DNA of 61,183 nt from an uncultured Acidobacteriia bacterium (GTDB taxonomy: Bacteria > Acidobacteriota > Terriglobia > Bryobacterales > Bryobacteraceae), in NCBI GenBank assembly GCA_903825445.1, contig CAIKAS010000098.1, positions 1 to 61,183 of the forward strand. The letters run 5' to 3'. This document shows positions 8,571 to 17,672 of this stretch, piece after piece (within the stretch, counting starts at the first letter, position 1; every line of letters starts with the position of its first letter). The notes beneath the pieces are model-generated. The model searched no databases. It was not told the DNA's origin and saw only the letters and a list, made by a program, of their open reading frames with translations. A program made the position numbers and the translations under genes.

Positions 8571-11500
8571 TCACTGGGCTGCCAACAACTGCGGATCTGT
8601 CTGCGACAGGATCTGGCCTGCCGTTGACAGATACAGTATCTGAAGCCAGTGAGCGCCCTGTCTGTCATCGACCTGAATTGCGCATGGAGAGACCGATCCG
8701 CACTGGTACGTCGTTGCTCCCCCGGAGGGAGCAGTGACGATCATCTCGGTCGATGCCCCGGCTGACGTGTTGAAGCTGACGGATACCGTCCGGGGCTTTG
8801 CCGGCGAAACGCCTCCGAGTCTTGCCGCCGGCCATTGATGCCCCATTCCCATCCCGAAGAAGAAACCAGTGTATTTATAGGCGCCGAGGTAAATATCGTC
8901 CAGATTCGAAGCTTGGTAGGCATCCGAATAGTACCCCGGCGCCGTATAGGGCCCGTAGCCCCACGCGCTTCCGTAAATCGTGTCTCCCCACGTCTTCGCC
9001 GCCGTAGTTGGGTTGGCTTGGTAGTAGGCTGAGATCATCGCGTTTCCTTCACCGGTCAGCGCGCGAGCTGCCTCGAGGTATCCCGGACTCAGGCCCTCGT
9101 TGCAACCGGGTGTACGAGAATCAAACAAAGGGCTGGCCGGTGGCGTCGTAACCGGCTCGCATGCCTGCATCAGGCGACCGTAGAACAGCCCCTGTGTGAC
9201 TGGATCGTAGCCTGTTGAATATCCCCATGTAGCGGCAAGGCCTTCAAGAGTTGCAAAACCGGAAGGGTTCACCGACGCAACTTGAGATGCCCAGCGCAGT
9301 TCATTGACCTTGATGCCCATCATGTACGCCTGTTGGGAATACCCCGGCAGAATCAGTTGTGAGATATACGCGGTCTCGGTCGGGCCGTCCCATGGTCGCG
9401 ACAGCGTTAGAGTCGTCGGTGAGACATAGCTGCAACCCCAGTTCTTCTGTAACTGCATGTCGTTATTTGATGTCCCAATCGATGTCAGGTTGTCGTTGTT
9501 CTCTATTACATAAGGAAAGGTGCCCGAATCGCCGGGCCAAAGCGCGGCCAGAATGACACTGGAAGCGGAGTTGAATTGATATCGATAGAAGGCGCTAAAT
9601 GGGGAGCCACCGGACGTACCCTCAATCACGATCTTGTTCGAGTTGACAAATGCCGTTCCGGTCGCGACAGCGGATCCGTGACTCACGGTTATAGTGCCGG
9701 ATGCAACCCCGTAGCAGGTGGAAGGTGTATACCCCGTGCCGGAAACAGTCGCGCTGCCGTTGGTGACGTTGACGGCGGGACCCTGAATGAACTTGTCGTC
9801 GATATTCGCCCACGAATTGTCAGCCTGCTTACAACTGACTTCCCAGTTGTAAATTGCGTTTAGTTTTGTCAGCCATTGCGAACGGTTCCCGCCGGGAGAT
9901 GTGTCGGGGTCAAACTGCGCGCCTAAGGCAATCCAGGCGAACACATATGAATAATCGCGGGTATCGTCACCGTTGCAGACGCCGGGAGCGGGAACAGCAA
10001 CTAACCGAAGATAGCCCCTTATCGTAGACCACGGAACGCGATTGTCAATTGCAGCCGCCGCGATGGCCCCGATGACGCCGCCACCGAGCAAAAGCGGAGC
10101 ACCGCCCGCGTCTCCTCCCGCGGTGTACGGCGACGATGCCCATTGATCGGATATCAGGTTTGCCGCTGTCAGGGCAGGGCTCCAACCCGATCTGTAATAG
10201 AGCGCACGATGCGCAAGGTCTTCCCCATAGAAATTCACACCGAACGCTCCCGCGTAACCAGGCATCGCGGCCAAGCTATACTGCTTCCCGTTCTGGACAG
10301 TCGCGTTGAGTTCGCCAGTGTCGTGACTGAAGGTCAGATACAGCTGCGTGTCCGATTCGCAGCCATTGCTAGACCAGAACAGCTGCCCGTCTGAACCATC
10401 CGGACGGGAGTAGTGCAGCGTCGGGACCTGGACATCTGAGGCGACGATCTGGTAGGCGTAGGTCCCTGAATCCGCGCTTGCAGGGAAAACGCGGTTCATG
10501 GTTATATCGGAGGTTGAATTCACTGACGTAATCCGGGCGAGAAAGGAAAACGGCGTGCCGCCGTGGGTGGCCTGAATGCGAATCGTATAGCCCACCAGAA
10601 CATTATTGGCGGTGGACCAGGAAGTACCCGTGCCGGCGGCGTCGCTCAAGCCAGCCGTCACCGCGACGGTGCCGGTCGAGTAGGCGATGGTCCCCGTGGG
10701 GAAAGGGGCCACGCCAGTCGCGGCTGGACAAACCTGCGATGTAAACGTCGTGCCGACTCCGGTAACCTTCAATTGTCCGACTATGGTGCCATTCGCCCAG
10801 GCCTGCGCCCCCGCCCGGTAGGAATCGTTTGTCGCTCCCGGTGCGATACCCCGCCCGTCATAGCACACAGTCAGGACATTACCCGCGACGGAGCAAATAC
10901 GAATCTCTTCTCCGGGTCCGTACACGGGACCGACCAGGATGCGCGTCGGCAGCACCGAAAAGTCAAGCTTTGCGGCGTTACAAACGGTTATGGAAGATTG
11001 CGAATTGCTCGTGATCGCGGAACACAGCGTTGTTCCGCCCTGTCCCAGGCCCGTGGTGGCGCCGTTAAAGAAGTAGTTAATGGTGCCGGCGGCCGGAGTC
11101 GCCCATGATGGGGGGTTGAGCCCCTGTGCGTTATACGCGGCGGCACGCAGTGTCGTGGCGGCCAGCGCGCGCTGGTCCATCCACCCCCATGGGTTCTTGC
11201 CAAACGCAATCATAGGACCAAAAATAGCGTCCGTATTGGGATTTGCGTTGACGACTACGCCGTTGTTGTCGGTGGCTACCGCGCCCACCTGCAATATAGC
11301 TGTGGTCGTGCTCGCCGTCGCATCAGTAACCTTGAGAGCAAACGTGTAGGTGCCAAATATCAGCCCGGTGAGTGTCGCTGTGGGAGCTGTGCGGTTTGCC
11401 CAAACTACGTGACTTGGCCCGCTCAGCTCCTGCCAGAAAAAGGAAACCACCGAACTGGCATCGGCCAGCGAGTAGCTCGCCGAGCCGTCCAGTTCCGCGG

Positions 11501-12245
11501 GAAAGCCCGCGCGCAGAGAGACCCAGTTCGACCAGGACGGCGCACCTAACGTTTTCGGCAGTGCCACAGCCACCTGATTAGGAGTGGCAACGTAACTGGC
11601 GGGTCCCGTTCCGTTATGACCGTGCGAGGTTGAGTCCTGCAGGTTACCGTCGAACTTCCATTCCGACCAGTCGCCGCCGTCGGCAGTCGTCGGAGGGCGG
11701 CTCCCAACCCCGAGTATCGTCGTGGCAATCCGCAAGAAGCCGAGATCCCCGGTCACGCCAAGCCCTATTGTTCCTCCACTATTGGAGTAGGTAGAGTTCA
11801 CGCTGACGATAGGCTCGATATTGCTGTTGTAACCAGTACCATCAAAGCTCCACACTTCACAAGTCAGGCGATTTTTTGCCAGATCGCGTTGAAAGCGCAC
11901 CAGAACGTCCGCAAGGCCATTCGTAAAGACCTGGCACGGCGCGCCGCCACTCACAGTGTCGCGCAGATCCGTAAAATTAATGGATCCGTCCGGAAAGACG
12001 ACCGCATACACGCCTGTTCCGCCAAACTGAAGCAGCTTTTGCGAGTAGTTGCCCGCCGGCGGCGTTACAAGATTGTGAAGCTGGAATTCAAGGCGCCAGG
12101 GCTGGCTGGCTGATAAAAGCGGATCGACGACATTGACGGAACTGGCTGGCGACACAACCAGAGACTGTCCGCCTGGCATCAAACAAGGAAACAGAAACGC
12201 CAAACTCAACCCGATCGCCCAACGTGCCATGCCGGAATAATGCAT
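8571..12245 (-). CDS. Large exported protein with LamG-like and PKD-like domains, function unknown
   Basis: A 1224-residue secreted protein. The ATG at 12245 follows GGGAGAAATCAAG and opens a signal peptide (ARWAIGLSLAFLFPCLM). Residues about 30-225 resemble a LamG/concanavalin-type sandwich. Residues about 250-318 are a PKD/K319L-like beta-sandwich (ELDGSASYS, SFFWQELSGPS, FALKVTDATAST). Two diverged copies of a beta-rich module occur at about 488-602 and 823-921, each with a GT/GS-rich strand, GG(T/S)PF, and DSGT followed by aromatic-Y. The rest is aromatic- and Asn-rich without a recognised domain. The protein is probably surface-exposed or released. It sits between polysaccharide genes and beside a broken collagen-like gene, suggesting an accessory cell-surface island. 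An enzymatic role in glycan processing is possible but not shown. Confidence 0.7.
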   Translation of the reverse strand: MHYSGMARWAIGLSLAFLFPCLMPGGQSLVVSPASSVNVVDPLLSASQPWRLEFQLHNLVTPPAGNYSQKLLQFGGTGVYAVVFPDGSINFTDLRDTVSGGAPCQVFTNGLADVLVRFQRDLAKNRLTCEVWSFDGTGYNSNIEPIVSVNSTYSNSGGTIGLGVTGDLGFLRIATTILGVGSRPPTTADGGDWSEWKFDGNLQDSTSHGHNGTGPASYVATPNQVAVALPKTLGAPSWSNWVSLRAGFPAELDGSASYSLADASSVVSFFWQELSGPSHVVWANRTAPTATLTGLIFGTYTFALKVTDATASTTTAILQVGAVATDNNGVVVNANPNTDAIFGPMIAFGKNPWGWMDQRALAATTLRAAAYNAQGLNPPSWATPAAGTINYFFNGATTGLGQGGTTLCSAITSNSQSSITVCNAAKLDFSVLPTRILVGPVYGPGEEIRICSVAGNVLTVCYDGRGIAPGATNDSYRAGAQAWANGTIVGQLKVTGVGTTFTSQVCPAATGVAPFPTGTIAYSTGTVAVTAGLSDAAGTGTSWSTANNVLVGYTIRIQATHGGTPFSFLARITSVNSTSDITMNRVFPASADSGTYAYQIVASDVQVPTLHYSRPDGSDGQLFWSSNGCESDTQLYLTFSHDTGELNATVQNGKQYSLAAMPGYAGAFGVNFYGEDLAHRALYYRSGWSPALTAANLISDQWASSPYTAGGDAGGAPLLLGGGVIGAIAAAAIDNRVPWSTIRGYLRLVAVPAPGVCNGDDTRDYSYVFAWIALGAQFDPDTSPGGNRSQWLTKLNAIYNWEVSCKQADNSWANIDDKFIQGPAVNVTNGSATVSGTGYTPSTCYGVASGTITVSHGSAVATGTAFVNSNKIVIEGTSGGSPFSAFYRYQFNSASSVILAALWPGDSGTFPYVIENNDNLTSIGTSNNDMQLQKNWGCSYVSPTTLTLSRPWDGPTETAYISQLILPGYSQQAYMMGIKVNELRWASQVASVNPSGFATLEGLAATWGYSTGYDPVTQGLFYGRLMQACEPVTTPPASPLFDSRTPGCNEGLSPGYLEAARALTGEGNAMISAYYQANPTTAAKTWGDTIYGSAWGYGPYTAPGYYSDAYQASNLDDIYLGAYKYTGFFFGMGMGHQWPAARLGGVSPAKPRTVSVSFNTSAGASTEMIVTAPSGGATTYQCGSVSPCAIQVDDRQGAHWLQILYLSTAGQILSQTDPQLLAAQ

Positions 12246-12329
12246 CTTGATTTCTCCCATTTTCTTATAACCCCTACATCCGAAACGCGACTGCCGGAGC
12301 ACTCGCATTGTACCCGGTTTGCGCGCTGA

Positions 12330-13591
12330 TCACACCCGCCGCGCGGACGGTAGCGTCAAACCGGTGCCGCTGCCCGTGGCCAGGTTAGTGGCCGTACCAG
12401 CCACCGTGGACCCCAGATTGCCCAATTCATAGAATAACCAGCTTCCGCCACCTGCCGCCTGAAGGGTGACGTTACTATTATCAACTGCCCATGCCAGGAA
12501 ATAAGTGTTGCCCGCTATCAATGGCACCGGTGAGGCGAACGACAGTTGGAACTGTCCGTTGGCAGTGATAGTCGACGCTTGTTGTCCGAGAAGACTCCCT
12601 GCTGCATTATAAAACCCAAAAGAGATGCCGCATGGCGTGCCCGAGCTACAGCCGGTGGAGCCCACCACGCTATAGGCGAGCGACGAGACCGTCATGCCGA
12701 CGTTGGGGTTAAACATAGACAGCTTTGGAGTCCTCGATGTATAAAACACCGCAATTCCGCCGTCGATCGGGAATCCAAAAGGGAAGTAGTATCCTCCAGT
12801 GCCGGACCCGTCGGCCCGGCAGGGCCGGTGTTGCCGGTCGCGCCGACGGGTACCGCTTGCCCGCTTCCGGTACCGGCGCCGCCCAACTCCCGAAAGACTT
12901 GCCCGTCGTACCACAACTCATACAACTGCCCCGCTGCGATATCCGAAGTTCCCGGATTTGAAACCCCGTTCGTCTGTTTGATGAGTACCGCGCCAAGGCT
13001 GTCCACATTCAGTGTCATCAATCCGCCTGCCCCGTTGACGTCAGGCGTCCATCTCAGAACCATGCCGGTCGAATATCCGCCCAACGTCGGACTGAAAGAG
13101 CACGAATATGTCACGCCGGGTCTGGCGCTGCTGGTCGAAAGACACAAAAGATTGACGCCCGATTGATCGCCCGCACGTGTTTGTGCCAAAGACGTATCGA
13201 GCATAGACTGCACCGAGATGGCCTGCCATGTGTCACTGATTGACCATAGCTCCCCGGGACCAGACGACAGATTGAGGATCGAACGGGTCCCCACGATCGT
13301 ACCGGAGTTCTCAATCGTGGTGGGTGATGATGGTGCTCCGCTCTGCAGTGACTATGTGTTGGTAGCGGAACACCCATACATGTTCTGGCCGCCGATCGCA
13401 GTCGTGACAAAATACATTTGTCCGACACTGCACGCAGCGGGCAGCGAAGAGCCCGATGAAAATGGTTTTGTAGAAGGAGCCGCCGAAAAATCGATGGACT
13501 TCGATTGGGTTCTAAGGTCCACCTGTGTCTGCCCTGCCGCGATTCCAGCCACGGCAGTCAGGATTGATAGTGTATGTACTGTGAGTTTCAT
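12330..13591 (-). pseudogene. Exported collagen-like protein, broken by a nonsense codon and a frameshift
   Basis: The ATG at 13591 starts a signal peptide (LTVHTLSILTAVAGIAAG) and 79 codons that end at a TAG at 13352-13354. The same frame continues without interruption (SLQSGAPSSPTTIENSG) for about 550 bases to a collagen-like stretch, GATGNTGPAGPTGP. There the sensible reading moves by one base to GGYYFPFGFPIDGG near 12800 and runs to 12330. The stop stands where related secreted proteins commonly have a Trp (TGG to TAG), by inference. The tail is an Asn/Ser-rich beta-sandwich. Two independent lesions argue for a pseudogene, though sequencing error cannot be excluded. No slippery heptamer in the correct phase is visible at the frameshift. 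Confidence 0.65.
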
Positions 13592-13825
13592 CTCACGCCG
13601 AGCGTACCTTACAACCGGCTGCATTTCGGACTCCACTATGAGGGATGAGCGTTCTCTCACAAGGTGTTTTCTCTTTACAAATCTAAGGTTTGCGCCAAAT
13701 TTTAAAAATTCTTGCCAGTTGCGTGACTGAAGAAGTGCGCACTGCTCTTTTTTTAAAATATGTTTAAAAGATGCTCAGCCAGTGAGCCTGCACGGGACAC
13801 GGAGTCTGCCGGAAAAGCGAATAGC

Positions 13826-14701
13826 TCAACGGACGAAGAGGACATCATGCTGGTCGCGAATCGGACCGGGCACTTCCGCGAGTTCCAGCCGGGGGAAGAA
13901 TAGGCCCATCTTCCACCGAAGTGTCGGAATGAGCGCGCGGAATCCCGCCTCTCTCATATAACGATAGAGTTCTTCGGCGCTTCCGCCCGTTTGTTCCAGC
14001 CATGCGGGACTGACTTCGACAGACACCGCAGATAGACGATCAAGCGTCTCCCGAAGTCCCCTGAGAACATGCAGCTCAAATCCCTCTACGTCAATTTTTA
14101 CGATGGCCTTTCCGGTAAACGAGATGTCTCTCAATACCCCGTCGCCCCGCCGCATTGGGACTGAGAACGAGTGCACGGGCGCTTGTGACTGTTCCCGGAG
14201 CGTCGACGTTCCGCTATGTTCCTCCACCTGATTGAGGACAGCTGCCCCGTCGGTATCGCTGAGCGCCATTGCGAATGTTTGGCAATTTCTGATTCGATTG
14301 ACGCCGAGGTGTCCAAGCAGTACGGAATAGGTGGCGGGACTCGGCTCAAAACTGAAGACTGTGCCGGCGTGCCCGACCAGTCGCGACGCATACATCGATT
14401 GGTAACCGACGTTCGCGCCTATATCTATGTAAGTATCGCCGGGCGACAGATACTTGCGAAGGACGGCTTGATGGGTCACATCGAAGAAGCGGCCCCAGTA
14501 ATAGCAGGACCTGCCTCCCCATTCGGCCAGGTCAGCTGACATAATACATTGCAGCTGACGGTCGAAGTAACTGCGATAACGGGGCTGAACGGCCTTCCAT
14601 GAGGGGTCGTCACCCCAGCCTGCCCCAAGGTAACCCATAAGACGGATACTCTGACGTGGGGATAAACGCATCAGCGGGAGCAACACATCGCAGAGCTTCA
14701 T
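13826..14701 (-). CDS. FkbM-family methyltransferase
   Basis: A 291-residue class I methyltransferase. It has GDTYIDIGANVGYQSMYA (motif I, about residues 88-105), TVFSFEPSPATYSVL, and AIVKIDVEGFELHVLRGL, the FkbM hallmark, near residue 200. The N-terminal 80 residues are an extra helical region with several aromatic residues. It is the last gene of the minus-strand polysaccharide cluster that runs from 21896 and probably methylates a sugar of the repeat unit or a lipid-linked precursor. It is not closely similar to the FkbM protein at 7577-8374 outside the motifs. Confidence 0.8.
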   Translation of the reverse strand: MKLCDVLLPLMRLSPRQSIRLMGYLGAGWGDDPSWKAVQPRYRSYFDRQLQCIMSADLAEWGGRSCYYWGRFFDVTHQAVLRKYLSPGDTYIDIGANVGYQSMYASRLVGHAGTVFSFEPSPATYSVLLGHLGVNRIRNCQTFAMALSDTDGAAVLNQVEEHSGTSTLREQSQAPVHSFSVPMRRGDGVLRDISFTGKAIVKIDVEGFELHVLRGLRETLDRLSAVSVEVSPAWLEQTGGSAEELYRYMREAGFRALIPTLRWKMGLFFPRLELAEVPGPIRDQHDVLFVR

Positions 14702-14831
14702 GATGATCGGAACGTGCCTTGAATGTTATTTGTGGATGGTAGAGAAACCCGACATCGCCATTGTACATGGCCGTCGGGTGATGCCCCGTTGCCAGCAGTC
14801 GCGTACGCTCGTCGAACCGAACGCGCAGGTA

Positions 14832-16292
14832 TTAGACCGTGCCCGCGATGGATCCGGGCTCTGCATCCGGCGGCCTGCCTCCCCGCAGTCCGCGAAGGAA
14901 CGTTAGATAACGTTTGATTTTTTCACGGAACACGGTAAACATCACGGCACTGTACGTCGCGCCGCCAACCATAATCTCCAGCCCCAGCCGGAGGCCGCTA
15001 CTCCAATGAAGAGGCCCAATAGTATGACGGAAAACGGCCAGAACGACAATCATGGCTCCCGCGCACGACAGCGTTGGTAAGACTGACATCACATAGTCCG
15101 TCCAGCTGATCCCGATTTGACGAACCAGCTTGATGGCCGAAGGAAGACTTGTGATTGGCGTTGCCAACAGCCACGCGGCCGCCACACCCGCCGTTCCATT
15201 CCACCGCGCGCCCAGTATGAAGGCAACCGGCATCACGATCATGTTGAACAAGGATACCCGCATGGTGAATTTCGTTTGTCTCTGTGATACAAGCACTTGT
15301 GTGACTAACGAATTCATCGTCGAGACAATCATATAAGCAGCCATCCACATCAGCGGCAGCGTAACCGCAACCCACTTGCTTCCCAGAACTACCTCAACCG
15401 CCTCGGGAGCCACCATCACGAGACCCGCCATTGCGGGTACCACGGCCATATTCAACGTTTCCACGAGGAGGAGAAAGTACCGTCTCACCAGTTGCGGCTC
15501 CGTTTGCACATTCGCGAAGAGAGGTCCCGCTGTCCGCATGATCAGCATGCTGATCTTCTCAGCCGGGGCGTTTGCGAAATTCAGGGCCATTTGATAAGCC
15601 CCCATCGCCGCGTCGCCGAGCATTCTCCCGACGATGATTCCATCCGAGTGCAAATAAGCTGACCAGGCCAACTGGCCGATCGCCGCGCGGCTCCCGAACT
15701 CGATCGGTGCGCGAATGTCTTTCCAGCGGGGAAAGGCAAATGCCAGTGGCTTCCACCACATCACCATCACTGCATTCGCGCTCTTGCCCGCAATCAAGCC
15801 GGCGGCCAGCGCCCAATAGCCCCATCCGAGCCATGCGCCGACGACAGTCACTATGGCCTGCACGATAGCCAGCGCTGCCTCCGAAATGGAGAGGCGGCGA
15901 TAATCCATATCCCGCTGCAGCAGCCCCGTGGGAACCGCCTGAAAGCCGGTGACAAGCAACACCAGGTTGGTAACTGCGAGGAGGACGACCAGATGCGGCT
16001 CTCGAAAAAAATGAGCGATCAGAGGCGATAGCAGCACCGAAACGATGTACGCGCCCGTGCAGAGCATTAAAGAAAAACCATGAAGCTGATGCAGAGCATG
16101 GTCATCCAGTTCGGCCATGTGGAGAGTAGCTGTTCCCACTCCAAACTCCGCCAACGAATTAGTCAAAACGTAGACTACTCCGGCCATGTTGCTTAATCCA
16201 TAGTCGGCGCGGGAAATCAGACTCGCGACAATGAGCAGAGATGCCCAGCTGAAGAGTTGCGTTGCCCACTTAGCGCCGGCCGTCCACGCCAC
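14832..16292 (-). CDS. Polysaccharide flippase (Wzx/RfbX-like, MOP superfamily)
   Basis: A 486-residue membrane protein with about twelve to fourteen hydrophobic segments. The N-terminal WTAGAKWATQLFSWASLLIVASLISRADYGL is typical of polysaccharide-synthesis flippases, which move undecaprenyl-linked repeat units across the inner membrane. A GTG at 16292 is given as start. However, the in-frame sequence further upstream (RRRR then LDVSVAGG) resembles the basic N-terminal tail of this family, so the true start may lie nearer the end of the preceding gene. The gene follows the GT4 gene by about 47 bases and belongs with the ligase/polymerase at 17673-19097. Confidence 0.8.
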   Translation of the reverse strand: MAWTAGAKWATQLFSWASLLIVASLISRADYGLSNMAGVVYVLTNSLAEFGVGTATLHMAELDDHALHQLHGFSLMLCTGAYIVSVLLSPLIAHFFREPHLVVLLAVTNLVLLVTGFQAVPTGLLQRDMDYRRLSISEAALAIVQAIVTVVGAWLGWGYWALAAGLIAGKSANAVMVMWWKPLAFAFPRWKDIRAPIEFGSRAAIGQLAWSAYLHSDGIIVGRMLGDAAMGAYQMALNFANAPAEKISMLIMRTAGPLFANVQTEPQLVRRYFLLLVETLNMAVVPAMAGLVMVAPEAVEVVLGSKWVAVTLPLMWMAAYMIVSTMNSLVTQVLVSQRQTKFTMRVSLFNMIVMPVAFILGARWNGTAGVAAAWLLATPITSLPSAIKLVRQIGISWTDYVMSVLPTLSCAGAMIVVLAVFRHTIGPLHWSSGLRLGLEIMVGGATYSAVMFTVFREKIKRYLTFLRGLRGGRPPDAEPGSIAGTV

Positions 16293-16339
16293 TCCCCCGG
16301 CGACGCTTACGTCAAGGCGGCGCCTGCGTTCGTCGCTGG

Positions 16340-17533
16340 TCAGGCGGCGGCCCCAGTCTCTCTCTCGGGAGTTCGGTCTTTGGTCATGGCGCTGTCGACC
16401 ATGCTCACAAATTCTTTGGCGTAGGCATCCTCGGTCAGTCCTGACAGTAATTCGTAGCTCCGCCGACCCATCTTGCGGCGCAGGGAGACGTCGGATAACA
16501 GTCGTCGAAGGGCCTGCTCCAGTGCGGACGCATCACCGGCTGGGACTAGAATTCCATTCTCCCCGTCCCTGATCAATGACGGAATTCCGCCTACATTAGA
16601 ACCAACAAGTGGGAGTCCTGCGGCCATACCCTCTATCAGGACCCTGCCGAGTGCTTCATTTCGGCTGGGCAGCAGCATAATTGCGGAGTGGGAGACTATG
16701 GGCATCAACTCGTCTTGCGGCATGGCTTTGAATATCTCTATTTGCGGGCAGCCGGCCGCCAGTTGCTGGGGAACTCCGTCGGTATAATGCCCAACAATTT
16801 TTAGTCTCGCCAGGGGAAAATCAGGCGCGAGCATTCGAAAGGCGCTTATCGCGACATCAACACCCTTTCGGAACCAGGGATAACCTGCAAGAATGATGTT
16901 TTGATTATCCGGGTCATCGTGTTTTTGGATTTCAATGCCAGAGAGAGGCGTGTAGTCGTGAAATACCGATACCGCCTTATTGCGCAGTAAGGGATAGTTA
17001 TTCAACACACCCCTGGAAAGTAAATGAACGCGATCGCTGCTGAGAACTGTCACGTGGAGACAGAAAGTCGAGTAGATATTCCTGATTCTGGTCCAAATGC
17101 CAGGATTTGGCTGTTCCGCTATATACATCGTGCCTGGCTCACCCATGACTTCAACGACGAGTTTTACCCCGGTGAGGAATTTCAGGAGCACCGCGCATAA
17201 CGCCGTTGTCAGGTGGGAATAGGCGACAATGCAGGTGATTTGCCTCTCGCGGCAAACGCGAAACCCCGTCTTCACGTAGAACCAAAAAACGGCCAGCCTG
17301 CTCTTAAATTTGTCCCCTTTTACGGCTAGGAAGAAATGGTATCGAAAACGTCCGACCGTGTATACCGGGTATGATCCGGGCCCTAAAACAGCTTCAACCT
17401 CTGCGGCCGTCCCGAACCAGAGAGGCTGCAGTACGTCCCCCTCTAACATCTTCGAAAGCAATAGGAAACGGTCTTTCGACTGGTCCGCCGACGGTGGCAC
17501 CATGGTCGCGTGTATGTAAAGGACTCGTCGCAT
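16340..17533 (-). CDS. Family 4 glycosyltransferase
   Basis: A 397-residue GT-B enzyme. The C-terminal half has IILAGYPWFRKGVDVAI (start of the donor-binding domain), ARLKIVGHYTDG, LPSRNEALGRVLIEGMAAGL with the retaining-GT E-x7-E motif, and GSNVGGIPSLIRDGENGIL. The N-terminal acceptor domain contains a hydrophobic stretch (ALCAVLLKFLTGVKLVVEVMG) that may associate with the membrane. It probably adds one sugar of the exported polysaccharide. The upstream side carries a perfect 17-bp hairpin at 17585-17634, separating it from the ligase gene. Confidence 0.85.
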   Translation of the reverse strand: MRRVLYIHATMVPPSADQSKDRFLLLSKMLEGDVLQPLWFGTAAEVEAVLGPGSYPVYTVGRFRYHFFLAVKGDKFKSRLAVFWFYVKTGFRVCRERQITCIVAYSHLTTALCAVLLKFLTGVKLVVEVMGEPGTMYIAEQPNPGIWTRIRNIYSTFCLHVTVLSSDRVHLLSRGVLNNYPLLRNKAVSVFHDYTPLSGIEIQKHDDPDNQNIILAGYPWFRKGVDVAISAFRMLAPDFPLARLKIVGHYTDGVPQQLAAGCPQIEIFKAMPQDELMPIVSHSAIMLLPSRNEALGRVLIEGMAAGLPLVGSNVGGIPSLIRDGENGILVPAGDASALEQALRRLLSDVSLRRKMGRRSYELLSGLTEDAYAKEFVSMVDSAMTKDRTPERETGAAA

Positions 17534-17584
17534 CGCGGAGGCGTGGATTGGCGGGGCGTTCCCTCAATACTAGCAAACCGAACG

Positions 17585-17634
17585 CTGGTCATCCCCATCG
17601 GATTAGCCCCGTCCAACCCGATGGGGATGACCAG
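17585..17634. other. Perfect 17-bp inverted repeat between two polysaccharide genes
   Basis: CTGGTCATCCCCATCGG at 17585-17601 is the exact reverse complement of 17618-17634, with a 16-base loop. It lies in the 139-base gap between the stop of the ligase/polymerase and the start of the next GT4 gene on the minus strand. No uridine tract follows, so a simple intrinsic terminator is unlikely. An attenuator, RNA-processing site or protein-binding palindrome is possible. Confidence 0.75.
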
Positions 17635-17672
17635 TTGCTGACCGGATCTTGAAAACACTTCAGTTACTGCCT

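Noticed and set aside
12780..12830. Programmed -1 frameshifting as explanation for the collagen-like gene
   Set aside because: No slippery X-XXY-YYZ heptamer in the correct phase is visible, and the separate TAG would still stop translation.
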